DNA of 64,000 nt from Beta vulgaris subsp. vulgaris (Eukaryota; Streptophyta; Magnoliopsida; Caryophyllales; Amaranthaceae): NCBI RefSeq assembly GCF_026745355.1, contig NC_079210.1, positions 28,216,029 through 28,280,028 of the forward strand, given 5' to 3'. Under the pieces are notes generated by a model that was not told the origin of the DNA, did no database searches, and worked only from the letters and a program-made list of their open reading frames with translations. Below, in pieces: positions 1 to 12,273 of this stretch (its first letter is position 1; each line of letters starts with the position of its first letter). Position numbers and translations under genes: made by a program.

Positions 1-664
1 ATATTCAGTGTCAAGGTGAAGCTCATGAGTCATAAGTGACCCAACCAGCTGTTCTAAGTTGAACTTAGTGAAGTCTTTTGTTTCTTGTAAAGTAGTGACT
101 TTAGCCATCATCTGTCCTTAGGAAAACTACTAAAAACCTTTCGAACCTGTTCATCTGATGAAATAAACTTTCCAAGATAAGCTAACTCATTAATAATGTT
201 AGTAAAACGAGTAAACATATCTCGAATGCTTTTCTTGGTCTTCATGGAGAACAGTTCATATTGATTCATTAGTAAATCAATTATAGATCTTTTGACTTCA
301 TTAGTTCCTTCATGACTTACTTCTAGTAAATCCCATATTTGCTTTGCAAATTTGCATCCCATGATCCTATTATGTTCATGGGGTCCAAGTCCACAATGCA
401 ACAATTTAATAACCATGGCATTTACTTCCATTTTTTCAAAATCAGCTTTGTCATATATTCAGAGAGGGGTTTTAGAGTTACCTCATTTTTGTCATTTATA
501 GTTGTGACCTCGAAATCACCAACTTCAATGACTCTCCATACCTGGTAGTTTTTAGCTTTGATGAATATCTCCATACGGTTCTTCCAGTAGTTGTAGAACT
601 TCCCATTGAACATGGGAGGCCTTTGCGTAGAATAACCTTCCTCAAGTTTCTTGGCGGTATTCAT
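1..664 (-). pseudogene. Ty1/copia gag (DUF4219/UBN2 type), frameshifted, runs off window
   Basis: Read on the minus strand, this encodes the N-terminal part of a copia Gag capsid protein. The start at 664 (MNTAKKLEEG) is followed by the typical PPMFNGKFYNYWKNRMEIF segment. The second segment, beginning at 431, carries the UBN2 signature with WDLLEVSHEGTNEVK and YELFSMK. The segments lie in different frames, overlapping at 422-431. A further one-base loss at about 108 shifts the frame again, and Gag-like sequence (SLMTHELHLDTE) continues to base 1. At least two frameshifts mean it is not functional. The LTR-like sequence to the right (690-2033) gives the same orientation, so this is the 5' part of a minus-strand element. 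The wording of the Gag suggests the SIRE/Maximus group; that lineage call is an inference. Confidence 0.85.
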
Positions 665-689
665 TGTTCCTTGGATCTTTTTCTCAATA

Positions 690-2033
690 GGGTTTCCTAT
701 CTCTCAATAGGGGGGGTGAATTGTATGTGTAGAAATAAATGTAACTTTTTACGAAAATTTAAACTTAAACAAATAAAAAGGCTAGAGGAACACAAGGGAT
801 TTTTACGAGGAAAAACTTCTTGGGCCCAACAAGAAGAAACAACCTCGACCACTAGAGATTTTAAACTCAACTCTTTCACTAATTAGGCCAAACAACTTTG
901 TTACAACCTAATTCTATTCTCGAGTCACACCTTGAGTTCCTAAACTAAAGTTCCTGAGCCACTGTTCCCTTAACAACAGTTCCTCTCAACTTCACTCGAA
1001 GTTTTCTCACTCTTACTTGCTTTACTCAAAGCTTCTCTCTTACAGAACTTCACTCAAAGTCCCCTTACCCCAAAAACCAAAATACAATTGATCGAAATAA
1101 GTTTAGTGGAATTAGAGTAAGTAAGCAAAGAACAAATGGCTATTATGAGAGAATGAAGGCACTGACACTTAATTAGTTAAACTCACTAAATCACTTAGTC
1201 AGACACACTTTGGAACTTACTTAGACTTCAATATTTATAGTGACAGTAATATAGAACGTGGGAATTAAAACGTGTATTTGTGAAAAACCATTATCCCATG
1301 ATGTTCCTTCCCTCAAGGAACACGTTCCTTAACAAATCCCATGATCCCATGATCACTTCTTAGACGTGGACATGTTTTAGTTCCTACTCCTAGATTATAG
1401 GAATTGCTTGAGCATTATCCGAAAATCAGTTTTAATCTAAAACAGATTTAATATTAAAACTGAAATTAAATCCTTAAGAAAATATTATCTTTTAAATAAA
1501 ATCCTTTTAAAAACCGAATAATATTTTTTTTATTTTTCGAAAAACGAAATCTTTTCCTTAAAAAGATTTTCCATAAAATCGGATTTTTTTCTTAGATTAA
1601 AACGGTAACCTATTTTTTAGGCATAATCTACTCAACTTCCATTAGTGAACCGTTATAATGCTTCGAGCCTAAGTCTAGTTCCTTTTATTTATAAGTTCCT
1701 TTAACTGATTTGTTTAGTGCCAATTCGTCTGTTCTGACTATCATTCTCAAATAAAACTGCCAACGTTCCTTACCATCATTACTCGTTCCTTTACAATGGA
1801 ACTAGAAATAAAAACGCCTTGCTTTATTCTTCTTGCTCCAATGCTGCTCCAGAATCAATTAGAGAAACATCTTCACTTAGTCTTCAAAATCCTCACTTGA
1901 TTTCTTCCTTGACTTAGTATTCTCTTTGTTCCTTTCAATGATACCTTAAAAATCATACACTTAAATAACTTATTAGTCCACTACTTAGTTTGCATCTTTG
2001 TTCCTTTGTCATCATCAAAACTAGGGTTCAACA
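690..2033 (-). repeat. LTR of minus-strand SIRE-like copia element
   Basis: The minus strand begins TGTTGAACCC at 2033, a proper TG LTR start, and runs towards the gag at 664. The stretch 700-1170 is closely repeated at 36903-37380 (shared GGGGGGTGAATTG start and many long matches), so it is a dispersed LTR family. A primer-binding site would be expected between about 664 and 700 but is not seen, and the short run TCTCAATAGGG is duplicated there, so that junction has been rearranged. Confidence 0.7.
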
Positions 2034-2215
2034 GGCGCGATAATTCAACGAACTTTCAAAAGATTGCAAAAAAAAATTATACAATTTGACCATCCTACAA
2101 ATTCTCTAACACCTATCATTCGAGAAACAATGAATACTCAGGAAAATCAAATGACGAAACACAAATCGTCAATAACGAGACACAAACTGTTAGGTTTGCA
2201 GACCACTTTCAATCA

Positions 2216-2388
2216 ACTACACATATTGCCTTCGAGCAGGCCAAAAACTCTACACATATCGCCTTGGAACAGCCAAAAACTCTACAGATATTGCCTTGGA
2301 GCAGCTCAAAAACTCTACACATATCACCTTAGAGCATGACATAAACTCTACACATATTGCCTTGGAGCAAGACAACAACTCTACACAT
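2216..2388. repeat. 33-bp tandem repeat, about 5 copies
   Basis: A unit starting CTCTACACATAT and containing GCCTTGGAGCA recurs every 33 bases or so with substitutions. The array stops exactly where the CACTA terminus begins at 2389, so the transposon either inserted into it or carries it at its border. Confidence 0.8.
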
Positions 2389-2610
2389 CACTAGTGGAAA
2401 AAACGCCAAGGATTGCGGTCAAAATACCCCTAAGGGATACGTTTTTGGGCTGCAACACTTGGCGTAGCAGCCCTTGGGAAAATGGAAGGTTGTGGTTTTT
2501 AATCGTAGCCCTTCTCTCGCAGGGGCTGCGGTTTTTTTACCGCAACCCTTCACTCGCAAGGGCTGCGATTTAGATCAAAACCGCAGCCCTTCTAACCCCA
2601 AAAAAATAAT
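2389..2610 (+). mobile_element. CACTA (En/Spm) transposon terminus with subterminal repeats
   Basis: The sequence opens with CACTAGTGGAAAAAACGCC, the classic CACTA terminal inverted repeat start, preceded by CAT as a possible 3-bp target duplication. The next 200 bases hold several copies, in both orientations, of a motif close to AGGGCTGCGGTTT, the subterminal transposase-binding type of array known for this superfamily. No transposase ORF and no matching right end were found, so this is one end of a non-autonomous or truncated element. Confidence 0.75.
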
Positions 2611-4600
2611 ATTTATTTTTTATACAAATTGTGTTTTTTATATAAATATAGAGAATGTTACATTAGTTTCAATTATGGACTCAACCAACTATTAACAGGG
2701 TCTGAGATCCTAATGCACATAATATGTACATATTTGCAGCTGAATATGTGACTTTTCATCATCAGATAAATTATCAAAGAAAAAAGAGTTACAGTTTAAT
2801 GAAAATTGATTGTTCATAATTGTTTCATTCAATGAACACTTTTATACTCATTGTTCACAAATTAAAATTCATAACTAGAGTTCAATTCCGACATAATTAA
2901 TGTTTGAGCTACTTATCATTTCAGGTAGTTAAAATGAGTTACCAATAGCTACATTATTATTTTCGGCAACTTATCACTTTCAATTGTCCTCTTTTCAGGT
3001 TTCCTCTAACTTATTAGTTTAAGTTTTGTCTCATCTCATGAATAGGTTGTTATCACGAAATGAGCCAATGCAGAACCAAATAACTATATATCTACATATA
3101 TAGACACATATTGAACTAAGTTGCAATATAAGCTATAGCAGTACGATGTTGAACCTATTTCTTGGCAGTGGCCACAACAAAAAGGAATCACATTAGGCGC
3201 GAGAGCACATCTAGGTGAAGCAACACATGTAGGAAAGAACAATATCAGATTTATTTTAAGAGGCATTGTACTATGCAGCTACTTAAAAGTTCAAGGATCC
3301 CGAGTGTTGGGATCAGATTGTCAAAAATCATTAACTAACTAAATTCACCAACTTTTAGCATGAAGCAAGCAATAACGGCCAAAAATAATTGAACAAAACC
3401 AGCACCATGATCCGAAAGGGGGCCACAATGCCCATGCTAATTCCTCGAATAATCATCTTCAACTAAGGGGAAAAGAGAGATAAATAAGGTTCATCCTCGA
3501 ACAATGAACTTCGGGTAAAAGGGTTATAATAATTTCTAAAACATAACTCCAAAAAAAAGTACAAAAAAAGAGTAAGGATAAGACATACCTTTTCTCATAC
3601 ATACATTACGAGTCAATATGTAACAATTTTCTCCTCTTCTCTTCATATGCAGGGTTCCTCCAAAGATACATAAACCAAAATATCAGATTAACGATCAGCA
3701 CACAACACAAACAATCCAATAAAAATAGCTAGATTTTGGAGACTTAAAGATTCCCAGCTCGCTCATGTTATAGCTTGGAAACAAAAGCACAAAATGGCTT
3801 GAGACAAACACTACCACATTAAGATGTGAGTGGGTCAGATTATGCCTAATCGCATATACGGGCGTACACATAATTGCTGGACAAGAAAGGTTACTTCGTA
3901 CACTATTCCTTTTCTTACTCCTTAAGTATCATTATAACTTAGCCTCCAAGAATCGTCATATATAACCTCCTCAAATTTGTAGCAACAAGACCCATAATTA
4001 GAAAATATCCACTAATCAACCAAATGATTCTTGCTTAACCCATCTTCAATTTTATAACTCCATAATGTCCTAATAACCTATGATTTAGAATTACTCAAAC
4101 GAAACTAAGCAAGAGATTAATAAGTCGATTCATTTAAACATCTTTGATTTGTGATACTTAAAACATTTTTTTTGAACGTACCAATAAACATATATTAATT
4201 AATGAATTTAAACATAAAAATATTTATAATCATTTCCTATACTAAAAAAATTTAGTATAGCATAACTTAATCATAGGGATAAAATAGCTCGATTAAAAGA
4301 GTTAAACTAAGTATCTTAATTAAACTAATTAAATCAATCTAGTCTTTATTTCATTAATCCAACAAGTCAAGGAATAAAATAAACTAGGTAGTTTAATTAG
4401 GCAAATCAATTTTACTTTAACTCCATTAGCCCATTAATTAATAAGTAGCTTAACTAACATTATAAGAAAATCAGATTTGAGCCCAACTAATACACATGCA
4501 ACAATTGAATTGAGTTGGTTTGACTAATGTAAATCAGTTTTTAGGCCCAACTTAGACTAATTATCAATAGGTAGTAATTGGGCTTGCATTATAAAACTTG
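2611..4600. other. AT-rich stretch without recognisable gene
   Basis: About 2 kb of AT-rich sequence with only short ORFs. It may be the interior of the CACTA element starting at 2389. A small minus-strand Cys-rich ORF at 3084-3266 has no recognisable family. Confidence 0.5.
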
Positions 4601-4928
4601 AATTCAGATTTAGAGGGAAAAATGAAAGAAAGACGGATGCTCACTTCGAGTAGGGACGAACAACACGGGTCAAGCGAACTCCGACGAGCGATGCAGGCGA
4701 TAGCATGGGAGGTCGGCAGCGGAAACCGACCAGCATCGGTCGTCGGTCTTCGAAACTCCGGTAGCAGCGGAAACCACGAGTAGTAGCAAAGCGCGAAGTA
4801 GAGGAGTGAGCGAAGGAAAGAGGAGAGAGAGAACAGCGGCGACGGGCTGCAGGTGCGGCGTGGGTCGCTGGCGAGGGACTGACGTGATTTTGTCGGTCAT
4901 AGGGTGGTGGCGCACAAAAGTTGGTGTG
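4601..4928. other. GC-rich flank of copia insertion
   Basis: This stretch is clearly richer in G+C than the kilobases around it and is rich in CGG and GCG triplets. Short ORFs exist on both strands (4598-4783 plus, 4670-4915 minus) but neither resembles a known family. Joined across the target duplication it would continue at 10159. It could be the edge of a gene that the retroelement interrupted, but no exon can be proved. Confidence 0.4.
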
Positions 4929-5105
4929 TATTAATGAGTCGGGTTTGTATATATTACCCTATATCTTGTATATTTGGAATATCCTATCTTTTAGGCTTAT
5001 ATCCTTTTCGGAGTTTTAGGTTTCCTTGTATTGTACGTATATATACTTGTGTGATCATCAATACAAAGCTAAGCCATTTTCTCCAATATTTTCTTGAGTT
5101 TAACA
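4929..5105 (+). repeat. 5' LTR of copia element
   Basis: A 177-bp direct repeat of 9981-10153, starting TATTAATGAGTC (TA instead of the usual TG) and ending TTTAACA. TATATATACTTG near the middle is a likely TATA region. Confidence 0.95.
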
Positions 5106-5117
5106 TGGTATCAAAGC
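5106..5117 (+). other. Primer-binding site, initiator-Met tRNA type
   Basis: TGGTATCAAAGC follows the 5' LTR directly. It resembles the usual copia site (TGGTATCAGAGC), complementary to the 3' end of initiator methionine tRNA, with one difference. Confidence 0.9.
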
Positions 5118-5438
5118 CTCTCTAAATTAGAGATTATTTTCGATCCTGTTTGTTCTTGAATTTTGTTTCTCTTTGTTTCTTCCGCGCAACGAGATTACTG
5201 CTTCACAAATTATTTTTTTTCCTTCTTCTCTGTGTTCGGTTTTGCCGAGTCGGGTTTGGTAGCCGGTGATTGTTGTCGACTCACGGCTGATCCGGTGGTG
5301 TGCTAGTGTTCAGTGCCGCCGGTCGTGGTTTGGTTGTCGGGTTTGTTGGTGTTGTGAAAGCATGCGTTGGTGTGCCCTAGCATTCTTTCTCTTGCTGTTT
5401 TTTTTTTCTTTCTCTCGGCCATATTTTTTTTGAGGGTG

Positions 5439-8400
5439 ATGGGTGACGCTACTCCATCGAAGGGAAACGCTACTTCATCAAGGTATGAGCCTTTCACGGA
5501 TTATTATCTTCATCCTAGTGAGGGTTCCCAGTTGGTTATTTGCCCTGTATTGCTTACCATGGACAATTATGAAGAGTGGTCTAGATCCATTCGCAACAAC
5601 TTGCGCTCCAAGAGCAAGCTCGGTTTCGTGGATGGTACTATCTCTAAGCCTGTTGCCACGTCTCCGGATTTTCGTCAGTGGGGTATTGTTAACTCTACTA
5701 TTGTTGCTTGGATTTTTAATACTCTTGATTCTAGTATTCGTTCTACTATCATTATTCCTGATGATGCTAAAATATTGTGGGATGATTTGCGGGATCGTTA
5801 TTCTCTTGGTAACGGTCCTCGTATTCTTGAGATTAAGCATGCTATTGCTGATTGTAAACAACGAGGTCGTTCTGTTGCAATTTATTATGGTGAATTAAAT
5901 AAACTGCAAAACCTGTTGTCTAGTTACTTGAATTGCCCCGCTGCTGCTGAATATGCTAGAATGCATGAAACTGCGATGTTGCATCAGTTTTGTATTGGTT
6001 TGGATTCTCAGAAGTTTGGTCCTGTGGTGTCTACATTGTTGATGAGTGATCCCTTGCCTACTATGAACGCTGCTTACGCTAAAATTATTACTGATGAGCG
6101 TAAGCAATCTGTGTCCGCGGCTCATGAGGCCACTTCTACTACCTCTGTTGGTTTCAACGCTACAGGTTCCACTTCTGGTCGGTCTTCGGATCGCTTGGAA
6201 TGTAGTCATTGTAAGCGAGTTGGTCATGATAAGGACCATTGTTACACTCTTCATGGCTTCCCTGAAGGGGGGCGTGGCGGTCGTGGTGGCCGTGGTGGTC
6301 GAGGCAGCCGTGGAGGTCGCTCGAATGGTAAAGGCAGGGGTGATTTTGCTGGTTCGGTTGGTAGTACTGTTCGTGGCGCCAATGAGCCCGTTTCCGATTA
6401 TGATCGTGGGAGTGTTCCTACGCTTTCTGATACTCATTGGAAGGAGCTACTGGCTGCTTTAAAGGGTCCCAAGTCTGGTTCTGCTTCCGATAACACTAAA
6501 CTTGGTACGTTTGATGCTGTTGAGTGGCTCATTGACACAGGCGCATCCAATCATATGTCTGGTAACATTGATTTATTTACTCGTTTGTCTGATATTTCTT
6601 CGCCTGTTGGTTTGCCTAATGGAAAAAGCACGACTGCTACAAAAGAAGGACGAGTTATTTTGTCTGATGGTTTAACTCTTGATAATGTTCTTTATGTCCC
6701 TGCTCTTCAATGCAATTTATTATCTGTGTCTCAATTATTAGAAAAACAATCTTATTTTATTATGTTCACTGACAAGCTATGTATCATTCAGGACCGCAAT
6801 TTGAGGAACCTGATTGGAGCGGGGGAGCAGTGTAATGGGGTCTATATTTTTCGTCCAGTTCGTGTTCGGAATCTGCAGGCACATCGAGTAGTTGTTTCAG
6901 ATGCTAGTTTGTTGTGGCATAGGCGGCTCGGGCATCCGTCTATGCAAGTTGTTCGTTCTCTTCCGGGTGTTACTAGTAGTCATCATAGTACTTCTAGCTC
7001 TAGTTGTTTGTTTGATTGTGACATTTGTTTTATGGGGAAGCAACCCCGAAACTCTTTTCCGTTAAGTTCTAATAAAGCATCTGATATTTTTGACTTGATA
7101 CATTGTGATATTTGGGGACCGAATAAAATTGCGTCTAGTTGTGATGCACGCTATTTTCTAACCATTGTTGATGATTTTTCTCGTGCTACCTGGATTTTTT
7201 TGATGGTTGGTAAATATGACACTGCTCGGTTGATTCGTGAGTTTTGTGCTATGGTTGAGACGCAATATCACCGCATGGTTAAAGTGGTGCGGAGTGATAA
7301 TGGCCAGGAGTTTCTCAGTTTAGGGTCATTTTTTGCTGCAAAGGGAATTTTGCATCAAACGTCGTGTGTTGACACGGCTCAACAGAATGGCAGGGTCGAG
7401 CGTAAACATCGTCATATTTTGAATGTGGCTCGTGCCCTTCGGTTTCAAGCCAAGCTTCCTAAGTATTTTTGGGGTGAGTGTGTTCTCTCTGCCGTTTATT
7501 TGATTAATAAGACTCCTACACCTCTTCTCAATGGTAAAACCCCGTATGAGTGCTTATTTGGTCACGCTCCTTCGTATGATAACATCCGTGTTTTTGGGTG
7601 TCTTTGTTATGCTGTAAATCGTCCTCGTGTAAAGGATAAATTTGATTCCCGGTCTCGGAAATGCATCTTTGTTGGCTATCCTAATGGAAAAAAAGGGTGG
7701 CGTTTGTTTGACTTGGAGACGAATGATTTTTTTGTAAGTAGAGATGTTCAGTTTTTCGAAGACAAATTCCCCTATCTTCACTCGCTTCCGGATGAGAAAC
7801 GAGCTATTTGGGAAGCCTATTTTGCTTCACCCCTAATTTGGGAGGATGAACTTGGTGATTATGACACTTTGGGTGTCGAAAGTGAGCAGCCCACGCCACC
7901 CACAGCCCGCTCCACAGCCCTCCCGCGGGATTCCGCGTCACACCACGCCCAGCCCGCGGACCCCCTGTCGCGTCTTCTTCTTCGCTGCTGCTGCCAGCAG
8001 TTTTCGCGGCTCACCCGCGGCCCTCAGCTCTCACCCGCGACCCGGTCGCGGTACCCACTGCCGGGGTGCCTGGTGCTGCTGCCAGCCCTGGTGCGGTGCT
8101 GTCCGAGGGTGCCACTCTTGCCCTTGGACAGCCCGATACTCATTCTCTTGATGTTCCTACAGTTGGTAATTTTGGCGATGGTGTTGGGTCATCAGATTTG
8201 AGGGGGAGTTCGTCAGAAGGTCATCGTCGTAGTGATCGTCAGAAACGTCCCCCTTCGTGGCATCGTTAATATGTCATAAATACTGTTCTTACGGCAAATA
8301 TAGACCCCTCTCCATCAACTGTTTCTCCTACTCCATCTTGTTCTTCAGGTAAACCTTTCCCTATAGCTTGTCATGTTGAATATAATAAATTTTCTATGAG

Positions 8401-9916
8401 ACACAGATGTTTTTTGATGGCGATTACCAAGGGAAAGGAGCCGTCTTCTTTCAAAGAGGCGGTTAAGCATGAGGCTTGGCGTCAGGCGATGCAAGCTGAA
8501 CTTGATGCTCTTGAGCGTAATGGTACTTGGACCATTGTCGACCTTCCTCCTGGTAAGAAGGCGATTGGTAGTGGTTGGGTTTATAAAATAAAATACACCG
8601 ACAAGTCCAAGGTGGAGCGGTACAAGGCTCGTTTGGTTGTTCGTGGCAATCGTCAGGTTGAAGGTGTTGATTATAACGAGACATTTGCTCCTGTTGTTAA
8701 GATGGGTACGGTACGTCTTTTTATTGCCGTTGCTGTTTCTTTGAATTGGGAATTGCATCAGATGGATGTTCATAATGCCTTCCTCCATGGTGACTTGGAT
8801 GAAGAAGTTTATATGCATTTTCCCCCGGGTTATGGCACTCCTTCTCCTGGCACAGTTTGCAGGCTCCGGAAATCTTTATATGGTTTGAAACAGGCACCCA
8901 GACAATGGTTCTCCAAATTGTCTACTGCTCTGCGGAATTTTGGCTTTCAGAATTCCTACGCTGATTACTCTTTGTTCAGCTATGTTCAGGGCAGTGTTTC
9001 GTTGCATGTCCTTGTCTACGTCAATGATTTGATTATTGCCGGGTCTTCTCATGCCGCAATTATCCGGTTTAAGACATATCTGTCTCAGTGTTTTTTCATG
9101 AAGGATTTGGGTGTGCTTAAGTACTTTTTGGGTGTTGAGATTGCTCGTAGTCCGGAGGGCATTTTTCTCTCTCAACGCAAGTACTCGTTGGATATCCTGA
9201 TTGAGGCCGGCATGTTGGGATGCAAACCGATTGATACTCCGATGGAGCAGCACCATCGTCTTGCCCTTGTTTCAGGGGAGCCGTTCGCATATCCAGATCA
9301 ATATCGTCGGTTGGTTGGTCGGCTAGTTTATCTCTCTGTCACTCGGCCAGAGTTGAGTTACTCGGTGCATGTTCTGGCACAATTTTTGAGTGATCCCCAG
9401 GTCTCTCATTGGGATGCCGCCCTGCGTGTCTTGCGTTACCTTAAGGGTAGTCCGGGTCAAGGTATTTTGTTACGCCCTGTGACAGATTTACGGTTGACTG
9501 CCTTTTGTGACAGTGATTGGGCTGCTTGCCCGTTGACTCGGCGCTCTTTGACAGGCTATCTTGTTTTCTTGGGTCGTTCTCCCGTTTCTTGGAAGACTAA
9601 GAAACAACCCACCGTCTCTCGCTCTTCCGCTGATGCCGAGTACCGTTCTATGGCTGTCACCACTTGTGAGTTGAAGTGGTTGAAAGCTCTACTGTGTTCT
9701 CTTGGCATTGGTCACTCTAAACCTATGCAGTTGTTTTGTGACAGTCAGTCTGCTCTTCATATCGCCAAAAATCCGGTGTTCCATGATCGAACGAAACATA
9801 TTGAGGTTGACTGTCATTTTGTTCGGGATGAGTTGTTAAAGGGTAATGTCTCCACTTCCTACGTCTCAACGACTCATCAATTGGCGGATATTCTTACGAA
9901 GGCTCTTGGCCGATAG
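5439..9916 (+). pseudogene. Copia gag-pol polyprotein, disrupted
   Basis: The likely start is the ATG at 5439 (MGDATPSKG). In the order read: Gag with a CX2CX4HX4C zinc knuckle near residue 255; protease with DTGASNH near residue 365; integrase with its HHCC finger (about residues 490-550) and core Asp residues in HCDIWGP and RSDNGQEF; then reverse transcriptase (8450-9100) with YKARLVVRG and LYGLKQAPRQW; and RNase H to 9916 with CDSDWA, SSADAEY and a final ADILTKALGR. Three defects are visible. The frame shifts somewhere in a GC-rich, proline-coding stretch at about 7870-8060. A stop codon lies at 8267-8269. The catalytic motif at about 9017 reads YVND rather than YVDD, losing one active-site Asp. 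The copy therefore cannot be autonomous. Confidence 0.95.
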
Positions 9917-9969
9917 CAGTTTGGTTTTCTCTTACGCAAGTTGGGCATTCGTGATTTACATGCTCCAAT

Positions 9970-9980
9970 TTGAGGGGGAG
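9970..9980 (+). other. Polypurine tract
   Basis: TTGAGGGGGAG lies immediately before the 3' LTR, as expected for plus-strand priming in copia elements. Confidence 0.9.
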
Positions 9981-10153
9981 TATTAATGAGTCGGGTTTGT
10001 ATATATTACCCTATATCTTGTATATTTGGAATATCCTATCTTTTAGGCTTATATCCTTTTCGGAGTTTTAGGTTTCCTTGTATTGTACGTATATATACTT
10101 GTGTGATCATCAATACAAAGCTAAGTCGTTCCAATATTTTCTTGAGTTTAACA
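9981..10153 (+). repeat. 3' LTR of copia element
   Basis: A 173-bp direct repeat of the 5' LTR. It differs mainly by a 4-base shortening around 10125-10130 and ends TTTAACA, followed by the GTGTG target duplication. Confidence 0.95.
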
Positions 10154-10158
10154 GTGTG

Positions 10159-10699
10159 CGCAGTGGTGGTGGCTCGGTGGTGGTGAGAAGACGAGTGAGA
10201 GAAGAAGAATTTGTGATTTTTTTTGTGTGCTGAGAAGTTGAAAGGAAAACTTGTGATTTTCTCTTGTGGTTTCAAAGCTCAGTTTTATAGAGAAATTTGG
10301 AGACAAAATGGAGGTGTCAGGTGGCTTTAATGGGGATTGGTGGTTCAACACCTTGGGGAGCAAGGTGGGAGACAAAAGCAGAGAAGAAATAAGAAGAGTG
10401 GTGGGGTGGTCGGTTGTGTTGGTTTGGGAAAGTTGAATTTAAGCTCTCTCCATTCCTTCTTCTTTCTTATTTTCTTTGGATGTCAAAAAGTCAAACTTTG
10501 CTATTTTCAAGTGTTTTACCTTGACTTTTATCTAAATATTAAAGTGATAAACTATAATACAAACAAAATCATTTATCATAATAAATATTTTTTTGTGATA
10601 CTAAGGTAAAGATGTTTACTTTAGAAAATAATATTAACCATAATCATTTAGGAAAAATTTAGGATGTAATTATGCTAAATTGCTAATAAACATAATTAG
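10159..10699. other. Flanking sequence, no gene recognised
   Basis: G-rich stretches (GTGGTGG) at 10160-10190 continue the character of 4850-4928, as expected if the copia element split one region. Beyond about 10500 it becomes AT-rich. Short ORFs on both strands have no recognisable domain. Confidence 0.45.
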
Positions 10700-10701
10700 T
10701 A

Positions 10702-10937
10702 CTCCCTCCGTTTCACAATATAAGGCACGCACGATGTTCGAGGTCCAACTTTGACTGTTAATTACTCTCAATTTATGTTGATAGAAAATTTTTAAAAACA
10801 ATATTATTATAGTATTTTTCACGACGAATCCAACGGTATAATTTTTGTAATTTTTATTTATCATATTTGAGAGATATTTGTGGTCAAAGCAAATTTTTCG
10901 TAAAGCGTGAATGCCTTATATTTTGAAACAGAGGGAG
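10702..10937. mobile_element. Stowaway-like MITE (Tc1/mariner type)
   Basis: Terminal inverted repeats start CTCCCTCCGTTTCACAATAT on the left and are mirrored by ATATTTTGAAACAGAGGGAG on the right. TA dinucleotides flank both ends (10700-10701 and 10938-10939). At 236 bp, AT-rich and without coding capacity, it matches the Stowaway family, which tc1/mariner transposases mobilise. Confidence 0.9.
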
Positions 10938-10939
10938 TA

Positions 10940-11304
10940 ATTAATAAAACGAGTTTAAGTTTCGGGGTATTAAAGTTACCTACAATGAGCAGTCTAACTT
11001 AATTAACCCACCCAGTGCATGCCTCACGCTCATTTCATCTATTCTAGACACAAGAAGGGGGAACTAAAAAATACAGTTTCGTTCAGTTGAAAATTTGATA
11101 GAAGCTTCCTTAGGCAATAAACATTACTCATAGAAAGAAAATGATGTAAGAAGTTATGAATATAACTATGGAGAGGAAATTAGAGATCATCCAAAAAAGT
11201 ATTCTTATATTTCTTTTGCTGGAATAATCCAGCTATTGATACTCAAAAGCTTGGGGGTTTTAGGCGGGTTGAATTATCAATATTACAACTATCTATCTTC
11301 TGTT
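10940..11304. other. Spacer between MITE and hAT, no gene seen
   Basis: AT-rich sequence with no ORF of note and no repeat that could be recognised. Confidence 0.5.
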
Positions 11305-11312
11305 GCTCTGTC

Positions 11313-12265
11313 CAGGCCCGGCCCTGAGGGGTGTTTGGAGGGGCACAGGCCAAGGGCCCAAGTCTATAAGGGGCCCAATCTCAAAAAAAAAAATTAAAAC
11401 TATGAAAACAAAATTCTGAATAGTCAACATGCGTGAAGAACGCTCTTGAAAACTGAAACAGTAACGCGACTCCTCGTCTTCTTCAGCGGTTCAATTCACT
11501 TCTTCTACTCCACTCTCTTTCCAAGCAAATTAAAATCTTCTTTTAATTCCCAAAATTTTCTCCAACCTCCATTAAACTCATGAAATTTTCCATATTTCCC
11601 CAAAAAAAAAAAAAGCAATTAACCTTCCTTAATTATGGCAACAAGAATTTTTTTCTACAATTTAAATACTAAAGAATTGAATTTGTGTAATGCAATAATC
11701 ATAATATTTAGTCTGAATCAAGTGAAGTTATTAAGATATCATGAAATTAAGAATATAAGTAAGCATTTTGGGAATTTTTTTCTTTGATTGTGATTCGGGT
11801 ATTCGACGAATTTTTTTCTGTCGAGTATTTTGTTGGGGTCCGTCGCCTCGCCGGATGGCTTTGCGCCTCTACCTCGTCAGACGGTAGTCGGCCATGGTTG
11901 CCGGCTTGTCGCCTGCCAAAGTCTATCACGATTCACGTATTCAGTTGGTTGCTGTTGTCGCAATTGTTGTCTTGCAATGTTGCTGAATGCTGTCGAAATT
12001 CGCATATTCCAGTTGCAATTGGTTGTTGCTGCTGCCAGAAATATATTAGCACTTCAGTTGTTCAAGGTGTTGTCATTCCATCTCTATTCTCTGTAAAATT
12101 ATGCCCTTAGTGTTGTATTGTGTTGTGTGTTTGATTTTTTTTTTTTTGCAAATTGCAATGTTGCCTAAAAAAACATTTATTTTGTTCTATTATAAATCGG
12201 ATTTTTTGAAGGGGACCCTATCTACCATTTTGCCGAGGGCCCCAAAAAGATCAGGGACGGGCCTG
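11313..12265. mobile_element. Non-autonomous hAT element, 953 bp, 8-bp target duplication
   Basis: The left end CAGGCCCGGCCCTGA and the inverted right end CAGGCCCGTCCCTGA match at 14 of 15 bases. GCTCTGTC is repeated exactly at 11305-11312 and 12266-12273, the 8-bp duplication expected of hAT. The interior has GGGGCCC near both ends and no transposase. Small plus-strand ORFs inside (11784-12343) look incidental. Confidence 0.92.
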
Positions 12266-12273
12266 GCTCTGTC

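Larger units (their letters stand above)
4929..10153 (+). mobile_element. Full-length Ty1/copia retrotransposon with 5-bp target duplication
   Basis: The 5225-bp element has LTRs at 4929-5105 and 9981-10153, a primer-binding site at 5106-5117, a gag-pol region (5439-9916) in the copia order Gag, protease, integrase, RT, RNase H, and a polypurine tract at about 9970-9980. Identical GTGTG sits at 4924-4928 and 10154-10158, which fixes both borders. LTRs of about 175 bp are short. The two LTRs differ only in a small patch near the 3' end (a 4-base length difference plus a couple of substitutions), so insertion looks recent. The coding region is nevertheless broken. The Gag type and layout suggest the Ale/Retrofit lineage (inference). 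Confidence 0.97.

Noticed and set aside
3084..3266. Small Cys-rich minus-strand ORF
   Set aside because: Cys spacing does not match a known finger and there is no further context; likely chance.
4598..4915. ORFs on both strands in the GC-rich flank
   Set aside because: GC-rich sequence lowers stop frequency; neither ORF resembles a known protein.
5478..6462. Overlapping ORFs on both strands within copia gag
   Set aside because: Shadows of the gag-pol frame, which alone has recognisable domains.
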